A stretch of 64,000 nt of DNA, from positions 2,447,501 through 2,511,500 of the forward strand of contig JARHVA010002425.1 in the NCBI GenBank assembly GCA_037957365.1. Direction: 5' to 3'. The notes beneath the pieces were generated by a model, which was not told the origin of the DNA, made no database searches, and saw only the letters and a program-made list of their open reading frames with translations. This stretch comes from Torreya grandis (lineage: Eukaryota > Streptophyta > Pinopsida > Cupressales > Taxaceae). Shown piece after piece: positions 44,158 to 57,124 of this stretch (the stretch's first letter is position 1; every line of letters begins with the position of its first letter). Both the position numbers and the translations under genes were made by a program.

Positions 44158-47100
44158 TGCTTTATTATATAAAGGGAAGGGAATTATACAAACTCTAAAA
44201 AGCCAATGTCTAAAAGCTAGTTTTCAAACTTGGTCTAGATTCATCAAAAGGATCAAAAGGTTTATGAAAAAATTTGTGATAAGTCAAGGTACTGTTAAGT
44301 GTCTAATGTTACATGTCTTACACAAAAAATATACAGTGAATGAACCAAAAATCAAAATTCCAAATGCTACGATTGAAGTGTTTCAAATTAGTCTAATATA
44401 GGAAATTAAAAATTGCTAGGTCTTTTGGCTAAATGCGGTATCAAAAGCTAAGCTCAAACAAGGTATGCACTAGGACTCTTGGTCAAATGACATCAAAAGA
44501 TAGACTTTGAAATAGATGAAAGATTTATTCTAATGTATTTGAAACACTTCTAACAAACACGAGGCATTTGATTCTTCGACATGGACTCAATCAAATAGGT
44601 ATAAGGTATGAAACAAAAGGCACTTTAGAGATAGTTTGTTTTCTCACAAATAATGGTATAAAACTTGGTTCTTTTGATAAATAAGCTAGATAAAAAGTGA
44701 ATGACGTAACTGTGCTAGACAAAGGTTCACAAATGTAGGAATAAATTTGAACTCTATGCAAGAGGGCCTATGAAACAATATCTAAAATGTTTTGGGTAGT
44801 ATAATAGTGCTAGACTACCCAAATGATGTGACAAAATACTTGTTTCAAAAACTCTCTAAGGAAAAGATAATTTCTCACAAATTTGATAGCATAAAACTAC
44901 CTTTCATGAATCCAAATGTTGTGGTACATAGACTCAAAGTATAAGTGTTTAGCACAAAATGACTTAAGTCTATCAAGTGGTGATAATGATTATGAGTCTT
45001 AATTGACCTTCAATGCAAATTGGAAATTAAACCTAAGTTCCCTCAAGTTTAGTACAAATGTTGAATCCACTTAGCACATCAACCCTATGAACTTATGAAG
45101 ATGCAAATTTGAATTTAAATTATAAATGAAGGACTTAAACAAACTTTGACAAGGGTCTATAATCAATTATGCAACATAACTATGCCAAAGTGGATAATAT
45201 GACTCCAAGTTTTGATAAAATTTGAAGATAAATTAATGATTCACATGGGCAGCACAATGCCTCCTTGTTCAAACAAAATTGGGGACCATGTGTTTGGCTT
45301 GAATTATTTGTTTACACCAAGTTTTGACTCCAAATAATACTTTTATCTAGGACAAAACTAACTAATTAATTGATCTTAGATCCTAAACTGACAAGGTTGC
45401 TTGGTATTCTTAGAATCCATCAATATAAATCATTTGAGAGGATTTTATGTGTTCATCCAAAAGTAAATGAACATTATATATTAGGGTTTTTACACCCCCC
45501 TTCTCTCAAATGATCTTACTATGACATGGACCTCCAAGTACACCTTGCATCAATAATAATTTTGTGGCAAGTGTGGATTTGTCTAAGATCTACATGTTTA
45601 TGAACATTATAGGGGAATAAATTTAAAAATAACTTTCATGTCAAAAAATGTAAAATAAAATCATGAATTTTGGGTTTGTATCACTTGGCTTATTGAAAAA
45701 AGGTCTAGTCCTTTTTGTAACCACTACATCCTGTTGTTCGCTTAGTGTAGTGCAATTCTAAGGTGCCATTACATCATGTGTTAAACTCCAATATGGAGAC
45801 AAATGAAGTCAGTGTTGGGAGGTGAAACCTTGGGTCAAAGCTTCTCTATAGAACTCATGGGAGGTAATGATGTCCCTCTCGTGAGCTAAGTTTACATGAA
45901 ATAAAGAAAGCATAACATAAAAATACTTTAGGGTCATTGTCAAGGTCACCCAATACTTTTGTGAGTTTTTGGGGAGTGCTTTAGATGACATTCTTTCTAT
46001 GCCTTGGACTAGGCAATTTACAAATAAGGAAATCATTTTTAATTCTAAGGGTTCCCTAAAGGAGACAAATGGAAGAGCATACACGTAACATCCTTGTATT
46101 TTATGAAAATAAAGTACTAATTGAAACACATAGTGAACATAAAATATTTGAAATATGAGTTCATTTTTAAGCCCCAAATCGAAAGGTGTGGTGGTTTTAT
46201 TTTGACCCCTTTGTCTTAAAATTGTGAACTTTGAAAACTAATGATCAAAAATACTTACTTAAGCACCTAAATATTACATTAAGCACCAAAAAAATGTTCC
46301 TAGTTCATTTTAAAGCATGCAAAAGATGATCTAAACATGTTTTATCAAATTTTCAAGCTGGTCTTGCAATTTAAAAGTTAGTATGCCCTTTAGCCTTGAA
46401 GCTAAATTCAATTTGAAATAATGAACTTTGAAAAATGAAGTCTTGGGTTTTTTACATAGTGCAATCCTGCTACTCCATAGAGAAATACCACAAGTTACAT
46501 GACAATCTTGCAACTTTAACAGTTACGGTATTGTAAACAACCAGTAATGGTTTTTCATAATACGTTGACTCTATTTGATGATCCTGTGAGTTGTAGAACA
46601 ATCCTGTAACTTTAAGAGTTGTAGTATTGCAAACAATAATCCTGCTACTTAGGGTCACAATCCCACTACTTGGGGTAAAATGAGGTTTTGTGAGAAAAGT
46701 ATAAAACTTAAAGCTAAATTAATGGCATATTATGAAAATTTAGGAAAAAAACATGGTTTAAAAAAAACCATCAAAAATGGAGTTTGGATGACCCCAAACG
46801 AAGCTCTATAAAATTGCCTATTCTACACACTACAATACCATGACTCACAGTGATAATATCATGAGTTGCAAGACAATCCCACCACTTTAAAATTAGTGGT
46901 ATTGTCACTTAACCTGCTAGTGGTTAGACAATACCGGGACTTGGTTTGGTAACCCTATGAGTTCAGAACAATCTTGCTATTGAGATAGTAGCAGTATTGT
47001 TAAACCCACATAGAAACACAAAGTTAGTCTGAAATAAAAATAGTTAAGCATAATACCATGAGTTATAGGATAATCCCTCAACATAGAGAAACAATATCAT

Positions 47101-47249
47101 GATTGTGTCAAAAAAAACCCTGTGACTTCCAGAAAAATATGTTTTAACTCAAATTTTCACTCTTTTTGGCTTCTTACTTCAAGATTCTACAAGGAAATAA
47201 TTAGTAGGTTTTTTGAAAGAGCTTTCTAATCATTTTTGTGAAGCTATTC
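44158..47249 (-). other. G2 leader (untranslated region)
   Basis: About 3.1 kb between PBS and gag start without recognisable protein. The part 46450-47110 carries a set of repeated imperfect hairpins described separately. The remainder shows no feature I can name. Confidence 0.5.
46502..47000. repeat. Four 33-base imperfect hairpins
   Basis: At 46502-46534, 46598-46630, 46873-46905 and 46968-47000. Each starts ACAATC, ends GTATTGT or GTATTGC, and has a central AACTTTAA-like loop between complementary arms. Three are preceded by a GAGTT motif (TGTGAGTTGTA, CATGAGTTGCA, TATGAGTTCA), and the first by a related ACAAGTTACAT. Further partial copies (GCAATCCTGCTACT at about 46461, AATAATCCTGCTACTT at about 46636) surround them. 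Confidence 0.8.
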
Positions 47250-47268
47250 TTTCCCATCAGGCATGCTA
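47250..47268 (-). promoter_or_regulatory. Gypsy PBS of G2
   Basis: Minus strand TAGCATGCCTGATGGGAA, matching the G1 PBS TGGCATGCCCGATGGGAC at 15 of 18 positions by hand. TGG has decayed to TAG. Confidence 0.6.
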
Positions 47269-47270
47269 TT

Positions 47271-48450
47271 TGTGAACATAGGATTGCAATAAGGGGAGAT
47301 TAGTATTGTGTTAGTGAATGAAGTAAAAATCAAACAAAACACACTAAATGCTAACACCTTAAGCCTACTTCAAAGGGGGATCTTAGTGAAGAAAAAAGAT
47401 GAACAAAGCACAAATAAAATGAAAGAAACACACATTCCTTACCTTCCTTGATTCTCTAAAAGTGCTCTTCAATTGGCTTACTTGACTTGTGCTTCAAAAG
47501 GTCTATTGTAATGGAGCTTGACTATCCTCCACCTCCTCTTGGCACCATGTTTGACTTTGTTTTAGATTTTGTGAAGCTTATCTCAATATTTTGGCATTAT
47601 AACACTAATTTCAATGGATTTTGGAATCATTTTTGCATCATAACTTTGAATTATCCAAGCTTAAAATTCATGTGGCAAGGCCTCCTATTTATAGATTTTT
47701 GCAAATAGGTAAAATCAACCTAAACCATCCATCTAAATATTGAGATGTGTGGCTAAGGATTAATCTAATTATTAAATTTAAATTGTTAAATAATCTCATC
47801 AATATTTGGAATAGAGGAGCATTTAAGATGCATGGGAGGTATTGATGAGGCATGGGAGGCATTAATCCTGATATATATGGCATTTATGACCTAGGGATGT
47901 CTTCCTAAGAAATGAGGTCATCTGATGATGTTGATATTCAATATTAATTTATAAAAATAAATATTCAACAATTTTCCATGGAATTCTTAATTAGGCTCTA
48001 ATTTGGTTTAACTAGATCTTAAGCATGATTAAGCACTTTGTGCATAAATTACTCAAATTGATCATAATGCCTTGTTATTCATCCAAAATTTGACTAGATT
48101 GGAATTGGAAGTCAATGTTAGATGTGTTGGATTTGTTATCCCATTTAGGATGTTAATAATATTAAATAATAAAGGCACATGTCTTGTGCAAGAGATTTGA
48201 TAGGAAAGAGTAATCTAGAGCACCCAAGTGCAAAATTAGCATTTTGACTCATAATGATCTGATTAAATTTAATTGGCCCATAAATTGAATTACCTAATTT
48301 AATAATACTATATCCAAAATTGGTACTTTCATATGTCAATTTCACATAATTCATCATGTTTTTATGTTTTTAGGCCAAATTGTGCACTTCAATAGAAATT
48401 GGTTAAAAACCTGATTGGAGGTTATTGTTGGCTAGATCTAGGTGTTTACA
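47271..48450 (-). repeat. G2 5' LTR
   Basis: About 1.18 kb. Minus strand starts TGTAAACACC and ends about CTATGTTCACA beside the PBS. No second copy in the window, so borders rest on termini and PBS. Confidence 0.6.
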
Positions 48451-49988
48451 CAATGTGTCAACCTATTACACTAACTTATAAGATTTATAAAATCATGGAT
48501 AGACTATTCAAATCCTAAAAAACATCATCAAATACTTCAATCTATCACTCTTACATGAAAAGACATCATGAATCATCTTCTCACTTATGTCTAATTTTTT
48601 TACTGACTACACCATTAGGTTTGTTAGTGACTAGCCAACTTGGGTCAACAAATTTTCAAAATTGAGATATATAACCTATCCATAAACCTTCATGAAAAAA
48701 AATACAAGTCTCATACTTTGATATTCATCCACTTAGTAACTTTGACTTGATCGACTTTGTCTTCTATAGTAGATCTAAAAAAAACACTTTCTTGTAGGGC
48801 CTGTTCACTCACATGAGAAACCAATCACACTTGGAGATGGCTTGGAGAGTTGAATAAAACATAAAATCACATAAATGGACATATCAAACCATTTCAAGTT
48901 AATTATAATAATATCTTAAACATCAAGTGATTGTTAGGGTTCTATGAGGGTTTAGACCATCTTTTAATCTTAATGATCATTCATAAAACTTAGTTATAAT
49001 TTATAAAAACCAATTATTGGAACATTGAGATAGAAACCTTTCTCATCTACCATGAATATTATATTCTCATGTAAATTCTTCACAGGCCAATGAGCACTAT
49101 AAAAATATTCTTGGGTAGACAACTCTTCATTCTGAATACTCAAGAAACCTCAAAACAATATTTAAGTGTTTTGTTACAAAACATGACCTAAAATTTCATG
49201 CACATGATAAAAACAACTTGAATCATGTTTTTCAATGCTCACCTACTCACCCATGTCGTGAACACTAATCTTTATACCCCATCTAACCACTATCTCTCTT
49301 TTTGTATTCTAGGCTTTGACTTGCAAGTCCCATTAGGCCTTGAATCTGACCTTCTATCCACCCTATAGACTTCACCTTGAAATTATCCTATGTTCCAATG
49401 CTTCTTGTGTATGTTCAATAAAGCTTATACACTCACTCTTCCTCAGAGCTTTAACAAAACATCTTTGGAGTTGTTTATAGCTCTCTAGAGCTTGACTAAA
49501 TATCTTTGTAACATCTTCAGAGATGCATACACATATCTTCAAAGCTAGCCTTCTAATCATCTTAAAGGTATTCAATTCCTCATGTACAAATTTAGAAAAA
49601 AAATTTCATGATCAAAAACTATCAGTCATTCTTCAGAGCATTCACATATTCATAGTATCTTCAGAGCATCTTCAAAATTACTTAGATATTTATGTAATAC
49701 AACTTCTTATTCGGATCTCACACGTTTCATCTTGCTACCTACACATACCTTATCACAAGGTCTATATAAATATTTTCAAGATAAATATGATTGAAACTTG
49801 ACCTTCTGATCTATACTTACTCATGTTTATCTAAGAATATTCTTAAAACAATAGTTTCACATCACTACTCTCATACATCAACAACATTCACTATGTTGGT
49901 TTACTTAACCATGTACCATTATAATAACCTTTGAAATCAATGATAACATTAATGCCAAAGATAAAAAAATCAATGAAAATATTCAACA
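48451..49988 (-). repeat. Probable copia LTR (3' or solo)
   Basis: The right edge reads, on the minus strand, TGTTGAATATTTTCATTGAT and then ATCTTTGGCATTAATG, very like the Copia-2 LTR start (TGTTGGAAATATTGTCATTG). Beyond it lies a purine-rich AAGGAGAGAGGATGCAAGGA that may be a polypurine tract. The left edge is not fixed. Contains loosely repeated TCTTCAGAGC motifs at 49430-49680. Confidence 0.42.
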
Positions 49989-50987
49989 CTCCTTGCATCC
50001 TCTCTCCTTGTCACCTTGGAAATGTTGGATTTGGTTTTGGCTTTGCTTAGATGTCTCAATAAATGAGCATTATAACACTACATAACAAGGGTCTTTGAAG
50101 GTATTTTTGCATCAAAACATTACATCAAAAAAGATATTGAATAATTGGTGAATCCTTGTATTTATATCCTTTAAAACTAATTCTTACTCAAGAGTGGTTA
50201 GGTTTAGTTTAACCATGGTTAGGTTAGGGAGGTGACAAGCCATTAATATTTTCAATTAATAAGCATGGCTCATAAATCTAGATATTTATTTGATATTTTA
50301 TGAGTGCTTGATAACTAAAAAAAGATGATGTCATAATGGTGACATCATTTCATATATTTGTGTGATGTCATGATGATGTCATCAATCTAAATTTATGAAT
50401 TTCTAAAAATATAAATTCAACAATTAATTAGCCATGGGATTTTCACCGATGTATTTTATTGAGTTTAACTAATTAAGCAATCCTGATTAAGTTAATTGCC
50501 ATTTTTGAATTTTGATAAATTTTCACTCACACATGGTCAAAAATATCAAATTGTTAGGTCAAAACTTGACCAGAGATGAATTAGAGGAATATTATTAATT
50601 TGTATAGTAAATTGCCCTAGTTATGGATATATTAACATGGTTTAGAAGGTACACATGATGAACACTAATGAATTAGAGGATTCTAGTGATTTTTAGGCTT
50701 AACTTGCATTGTTTTAAATAAGTTTCTCTAGTGTCTATTTAGACACAAAATTGGATAAAAAGGAATGTCTATATTTTTATCTTATTTGAGAAGGTGTTAT
50801 AAGACATAGGCATAGTAACATCTTCTCAAATAATGAAAAAGTTGTTAATGCCTTGGTCAACTCCCTAGAAAGAAATAGATGATCTATGGATGCCCCCTTA
50901 AGGGAGTGAATGATAAATAAGTTTGACAAAAATTCCCTCAAAAAGGAGGAAATGATGTGCCCTATAGGTAATGGTGATGGAAATATT
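49989..50987. other. Unassigned stretch
   Basis: No recognisable coding frame or terminal repeat. May include decayed interior of the copia element whose LTR ends at 49988. Confidence 0.35.
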
Positions 50988-51238
50988 GATTTACCCAAAG
51001 GAAGTTATAATCAGTGGCATAATGAGATTTCCCAGTAGGGTAGATGAAAATAATGATTTGCCCAAAGGTGGTTATAATCATTAATACCATGAAAAATTCC
51101 CTAGTAGGATAGATGAGTGAATACAATGATTTTTCCAAAGGTGCTTATTGTCATTAGAATAGTGAGGTGACCTAGTAGAGTAGGGTAAAATAATGATTTG
51201 CCCAAAGGTGGTTATAATCATTAGCATGATGAAAAATG
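50988..51238. repeat. Tandem array, about 67-bp unit, nearly four copies
   Basis: Units begin GATTTGCCCAAAGGTGGTTA at 50988, 51055, 51128 and 51195 (spacings 67, 73, 67), each with ATAATCATTA and, in the first three, a CC-AGTAGGGTAGATGA-like tail. The third unit is the most diverged. Confidence 0.85.
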
Positions 51239-51605
51239 TGTGTCACCCATGGACCCCAAACGTCTTGGGTCATGTCATGCACTATTATAAATGGAGTGAA
51301 TGTATTAGTATTATAATTTATATCTATGGACTAAAAACTGATAACACACCACCATTATCCTTAGGTCTTCTACATGGATGTGATCCAATTCTAAATTAAA
51401 TTATATAATATCATACATCCACAAACTTGAAAATATTGATGGAGTTCACAAGCTACATCGATAACATGTTCGAGCCAAATGACATAGTAGGTCCCTATAC
51501 ACATGCATGGCTACCAAATTTCATCGATCATAATATTTCTTGTGGGTTCTGAATATAAAAACTTCAAGTCATAATGCTATTTGTACTTAATTCACTACTA
51601 ATGGG

Positions 51606-51755
<150 letters not shown>

Positions 51756-51783
51756 CCCTTACACATTAAGTGTTGTCACATGA

Positions 51784-52725
51784 AAAATTAGAAATGGTCA
51801 ATGAACCACTATGGATCTTAAATAATATAAGTCACCATTTAAATTCTAATGGATCCACACTTTCAAGCAAATACATCTTTCCCTAAGCACACTATGTGAA
51901 TGTGAGGCTTTGTGATCATGATATGTGTCATGATCCGGATTGGCCTATGGTCATAATGAAGTTAATACTAAGAAACATGCTTTAGAAAATCAAAGATTTA
52001 TCATCCATTTGAGGTATAAATGAAATAAAATTCCTTAGATGTAGGTACCCTCTAGCTTAGATCATAACTTTCCATAGGCTTTTACATAACAAAATTTAAT
52101 GCCATAACTGTGCCAATGTCAAACAATTATTCAAGTTAGAATCACATGTGTTGTTTGGCCTATGTCATAGTGTAAATCTATAGTAATATCCACATGTCTA
52201 CATAATGTTTTTATGGGGTAACAAAGATTACATAATTCAATTTTTTTTATTTGGATTCAAATATTCCATGCCACAAGATTTATACCAAGTGGTATGATCA
52301 TGGATAGGCTTCCACGATGTCCCAAGGAAGATATAAGGTCTAAGTCACAAGTTAGAAGGACACATATTATATATTATTTATTAATAATATTTATAATAAT
52401 CATAGGGCCACTATGAATTAGGCCGAGAAACTAAATTCTCAATGAAACAACTTTACTTAAATCATATGTTTATGAATAGTGAACTTATTCAAAAACAATT
52501 TTTTGTTTCTTCTGATTATAAGTTGTAAACATGGTGACACTTGTCATAATTGTTCCATATTAGATTCCATGTAATAAAAAGAGTAGAGGCAACCATTTAA
52601 TTTCTCATAAAAACATTTTTCTGCCAATTGGGATAATCCTAACCACTTGTTTCACATAGATCAATTTAAAAATAATTGTGAATTCAATCAAATGTGCATA
52701 AAAGTTATTTAAAAGGAATTGAAAT
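51784..52725. other. Unassigned stretch
   Basis: No recognisable gene. Its right part may be decayed upstream gag of the copia fragment that follows. Confidence 0.35.
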
Positions 52726-52727
52726 AA

Positions 52728-53123
52728 ATAACTCTTAAGTTTGATGCTAAGGTGTCTATATTAGAAGAGATGAAAGATGTGGAAAATTTAGAGATGGATG
52801 GCCTTCATGGCATCTTGAATGCCTATGAGATGATAAAAAATGAAGGAAAACCTCCCAAGAAGGAATCAACATTTAAATTTGAGAAGAAGTTAAAAGATAA
52901 GAAGGTCAACGATGAAGCATGTTTAGATGTTGATAATAATCAATTGATAGACATGTTTTCAATGAAATTAAGGTTTATCTCTCATAAGTACAATGAAAAA
53001 TTACCCTTCAAATATTTCATTTGTAGTAAGATTGGTCACTTTTCATCTAAGTGTCCTAACAAGGATAAAACTGAGTATGATGAAGAATATCATGAACATA
53101 ATGGAGACAATAAGAAGGTATAA
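52728..53123 (+). pseudogene. Copia gag fragment with zinc knuckle
   Basis: Reads LKFDAKVSILEEMKDVENLE then MDGLHGILNAYEMIKNEGKP, the end of the UBN2-type copia gag (PF14223) with its ILE-LHG-L-AYE-R block. Then FKYFICSKIGHFSSKCPNKD, a CCHC knuckle whose first Cys is Tyr. The ATG at 52752 is internal; the true start was further upstream. An acidic tail (TEYDEEYHEHNG) follows and the reading ends at TAA 53121. The following pol region is missing; a polypurine tract and LTR start follow within 170 bp, so a large internal deletion is likely. Confidence 0.82.
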
Positions 53124-53292
53124 AAGCCTAAAAAGAATAAGAAATATTTTAGGAAGTATGTTCACTTAATACTTCATATTCTATGTGTTGAGCTTTTGTT
53201 TTAATAAGGTGTGGTTCTAAAAGTTGTTTTATGTATGACTAGTTAACATTAATGTAAAAAGGGGAGAAAGTCCAAGATGGAAGATTGACCAG

Positions 53293-53325
53293 ATTGGGGG
53301 AGATGAGAGTGATCAGATTGAATAA
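53293..53325 (+). promoter_or_regulatory. Polypurine tract candidate
   Basis: ATTGGGGGAGATGAGAGTGA just before a TGTTTTGTCATTAATG start that resembles copia LTR starts in this window. Confidence 0.5.
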
Positions 53326-54700
53326 TGTTTTGTCATTAATGATAAAGTGGGAATTTATTGAGAAGAGTTATCATTAATATCAATGTTGAACTCGTTTATG
53401 TGAAATTAAATTTGGTGAATATGCATGGTGAATAGTCTTGGAGGTATGATTTTGTGTGTTTGATGTGACAAGGAAGACATGTGATAAAAAATAATTTCAA
53501 GGCAACCTAATGATTTTTTTATTGGTTGATATCAAGGTTAAGGTCAAGTGAGCATTAAAAAATGTTTGATTACTAGTTATTGAGTACAATATGTCTTGAA
53601 AACCCCAGTCTAGACCCTATGAGAAGGTGTACATAGGGAAGTTTTATGAAGTAAGTATAAGATGGAGATAGGTTGTTTGAAAATTTGTGATTATGCAAGA
53701 AAAGTGTTTCAATCTTAGTTGTTAGGTTTTAAGGGCTTAAGAAGCCTAGTCATGGCACTAGTGATAACATGAAGAGACCTTGTGAGAAGGTATGAGTATG
53801 ATGTATTGGTGATATGAGTGCACATAGGTATGAGTGACTATATGAGGTTGATTGAGCATGTATATGAGTTTTTGGAACTCTTATGAGAATTTTAGGGTGA
53901 GCCTATAGTGGTAGGACCTTCATATCAAGTCTACATCTAAACCATTTCCAAACCTTGTTTTGCCTAATGAGGCATCATGATCTATTCTAAACACATATGA
54001 AGAATGAATTTCATTTTTTTAGCATGAGATAGGTTGATTTATTATGTGAATGAGGTGGAGATCACATGAAAAGAGGTATGGAGGTTAGTTTGAAGGCCTA
54101 ATGTGGCTTGTAGGTGAAGGTCTAAAAAATCAAAGAGAGAGTATGGCCTAATAGGTTATGTGGTTATAATCATAATGTAACTATGGATAAGTGAGTGTTT
54201 TTAGATGTATTTTATGTTTTTTCAAGCATTTTAAAAACAAATTAGGTCATGATTTGCAATAAAAAGCATGAAAAATAATTTTGAGGTCTCTCAAGTACAC
54301 ATATTGAGGGCATGTAAACTCAAGAAGTACTTTCAAGTGATAATTTGCATGTGTAAAATATAAATGGTCACCTAAGATATATGTTTTTATATTGGTAAGG
54401 GTCCTATCTCAAAATTCTAGGTATTAGTTTTTGGATTGAGGGAATCTAATGTACGAACAATCATTAATAGTGGAAGTGTGTTTAAACCCTCTAATAACCC
54501 TAATAATGACCAAATATTTAAGATGTTCTTTGAAAAATACCAAAATGGTCTCAAATGACAAGACAATATATTTTAGGTTTTTAATCAACTCTTACAATAA
54601 CTTCTAGGTGTGATTGAGTTGTTAGGTGTGTTAGTAGACCCTACAAGAAAGTGCACATTTATCTAAAATTTGTTGTATCACTTAGAGTTAACCACATCAA
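53326..54700 (+). repeat. Copia LTR start, right limit unknown
   Basis: Begins TGTTTTGTCATTAATGATAA, the typical copia LTR opening. I cannot place its end; no partner LTR is visible. Confidence 0.35.
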
Positions 54701-56420
54701 AATTTGAAAATTGATGAATGTTAAATCTTGATACTCATTTTTGATGTTATTTTTTTTAATATATTGGTTTTAGCTCCCATGTGTGATAAAGTAGTCATCC
54801 AGGTTAGCCAGTCACTAACAAGCCTAATCATGGAAACAATACAAAATTTAAGCAATAATGAGAAGAGGTTTAGGAATGTGATATCATGGAATACAGATGA
54901 AACAAATTTTATGTATATTTTATTTATTACTTTCAAAACATTATCATATTTGGTGTATGTTTTGGATTTCATTGCTTATAGTGAAAAAGTTGCTCACAAG
55001 TTGACTTGTGTGGCTCAGTGAGGTTATGAGATTGGTATGCAAGACCAACATTTACATTTGAACATATTATATTTACATATAATAATGGTATAATTATCTC
55101 ATATTTTCATATACATGATTCATTAGTCATGAAATATGTCTATACAAGTGTTGCAGGTTTGAGTCACCATGATTGGTATTTAATGTAAACTGGTAGTTCT
55201 AGGTAACCAAGTTGTAGTGATGAGGTTGATGTCCTAATCCATAATTTAATAAATATATTAAATATGGTGTTGTTTTTTTGAATTGAAATAATATTTCATG
55301 ATTTTTAAAATCTTTGAAGTCAGTATAAAAGGTTGAAATGTTGAAGCCAAAATGGCTTGACTGGTTCTGGTTTGACTATGTGTATTGAGGACAAAAGATT
55401 ATTCTACAAGACTAATATTTGACATTATAACTTGTGATTTTTTATTTTAAATTGATTTATATATGTAAAATAATATTATAAAGGTATCAATTTTAATGGG
55501 AATTATTATTTTAGGTGCTAAAGATCAAGTTATTCGTGACTGGGTTTTGGAGTGTTCTAGCAGTTCTGTGTGGGCTATTTGCAAAAATGTGTTTGAGTCC
55601 TTTTGCTATGAGTAGTGAAGTGTAAATAATATTTTTAGTACCATGAGGTAATATATATATATATATATATATATGTTAATTATTTCCATGGTTTTTAAAC
55701 GTATTTATGTTTAATCTCCTATATTTCAGGATAGACATTTTGTAGGTTCGTAGGCCTAATTGTGAATAGTGCTAATGGTGTGCTTCAAGTGGTGGTTAGA
55801 GATAAAAAGTGTAATGGACATAAGATGATATAATTTAGATCATAATTGTGTGTAATATAAAGTTTTCATACCATATATGGAGTTTTAAAGTTTTCCAAGG
55901 AGTTCAAAGAGTAACATGCACTAATGAAGGCCTAATTAAATTAGGTCTCCTTAAGGCCTAAAGGAGGTTTTTATATTTTAAGGTGTGTGTGACATAATGT
56001 AATTGTTGATTCATGTATTAAATTTTATATAATACATATTAAAATAAAAATCCATGTATGCAAGTATGTATGGCTAACCAAGAAGTATATGAGCAAAAGC
56101 CTTGTATTTATACAAGGCAATTTTAGGCATGTTTGAGTGAAAAAGTATAGGTGAAGAATGTAACACATTTGTAAGTATAAGGAGGTATTTAAGATGATAT
56201 TAAGGGTGTATAAAATATTTTATGAATATTTAACATTGGTTTGCATATAAAATTCAAGGTCATATAACCTAATCTATCTTGAAGAGACCTAATTAAGTGA
56301 AGAGGCCTAGGAGGTAGTTTGAGAAGGATAAGAGTGTGAAGACCTAAAGAGGTGTTCATAATCAATTTTTTGAGTAAAAATGTGTCCTAAATATGATAAA
56401 AACAATTATGTGGATTAGTT
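54701..56420. other. Unassigned AT-rich stretch with a TA run
   Basis: No recognisable gene. A TA microsatellite lies at about 55650-55675. The two frames on opposite strands at 54721-55021 overlap each other and match no family. Confidence 0.4.
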
Positions 56421-56439
56421 TGTGTTGATTTATCTAGGG

Positions 56440-56690
56440 GTTTGGTGCCTCCTTTTAATTTGGTGCTTAACTAGTTTGGGTTTGTGCTCCATGTGGAGTT
56501 GGTACTTCACTAAATTTGGTTCTTGTATTATAAGAATATATTACATTTATAGATATAATTTTGTTTTATTTATATTTAGGTTTTTCAAAATATATTATGT
56601 GTTTTTGTGTTTAATGCTTATGTGGATAGGTGTATATGCTTGTTTGAATGGTTCATAATTGCTTCCAAGAAATTGGTAAGAAAGTTTTTG
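56440..56690 (+). repeat. Copia-1-type LTR, opposite orientation
   Basis: Matches the minus strand of the LTR at 6344-6616: CATGTGGAGTTGGTACTTCA against CATGTGGAGTTAGTGCTTCA, then CTAAATTTGGTTCTTGTATT, and later TTGAATGGTTCATAATTGCT. About 34 of 38 bases agree in the best block by hand. Followed by AATTGGTAAGAAAG, a possible decayed PBS. No gag follows, so a solo LTR or LTR stub. Confidence 0.6.
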
Positions 56691-57124
56691 AAGACTGACT
56701 CAGCCCTCATCTCAATAATTTTTATTCAAATATAAACTTCATTTAAATAACATCAATAATTATGTATAAAGGAAAGATACATCTTCTCTATATCTATGTT
56801 AGTCCTTGGATTTCAATCTTACATGCCGCTAGACACAACTCTTAAGAAAGACTACTAGTTCAAGATATATTTGATTCATCATTTTTAATATTTTATTATA
56901 ACAGTTTCAAAACCATAAAAAATGTTAAACAAAAAATATAAAAAAATTTAAATTTAATGAAATTCAAAGATGTCATCCCAGGCAGGATTTTTTAAAGGCC
57001 CTTAAAAAAATCCTTAATTTTTTGGCTAATATTGAAAAGTCAATTTCAAAATAGAGACAAATTGAAGGGAAAATAGCTTCCTCAGGAAGGTAAATCCAAT
57101 GCATCACCATATAATTAAAATCTA
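56691..57124. other. Unassigned stretch
   Basis: AT-rich, no frame or repeat recognised. Confidence 0.4.

Larger units (their letters stand above)
39069..48450 (-). mobile_element. Ty3/gypsy retrotransposon G2 (5' part only)
   Basis: Minus-strand order: LTR (48450-47271), PBS-like site, 3-kb leader, gag with capsid and finger, protease and post-protease linker. It stops at 39069 against the G1 LTR; RT, RNase H, integrase and 3' LTR are not seen beyond G1. Different family from G1 but with similar LTR termini and PBS. Confidence 0.8.

Noticed and set aside
46502..47000. tRNA or microRNA precursors
   Set aside because: Hairpins are 33 bases, too short and imperfect for a plant pre-miRNA, and there is no cloverleaf or CCA-type acceptor.
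54721..55021. Overlapping frames on both strands
   Set aside because: Neither has family resemblance, and they are mutually antisense.
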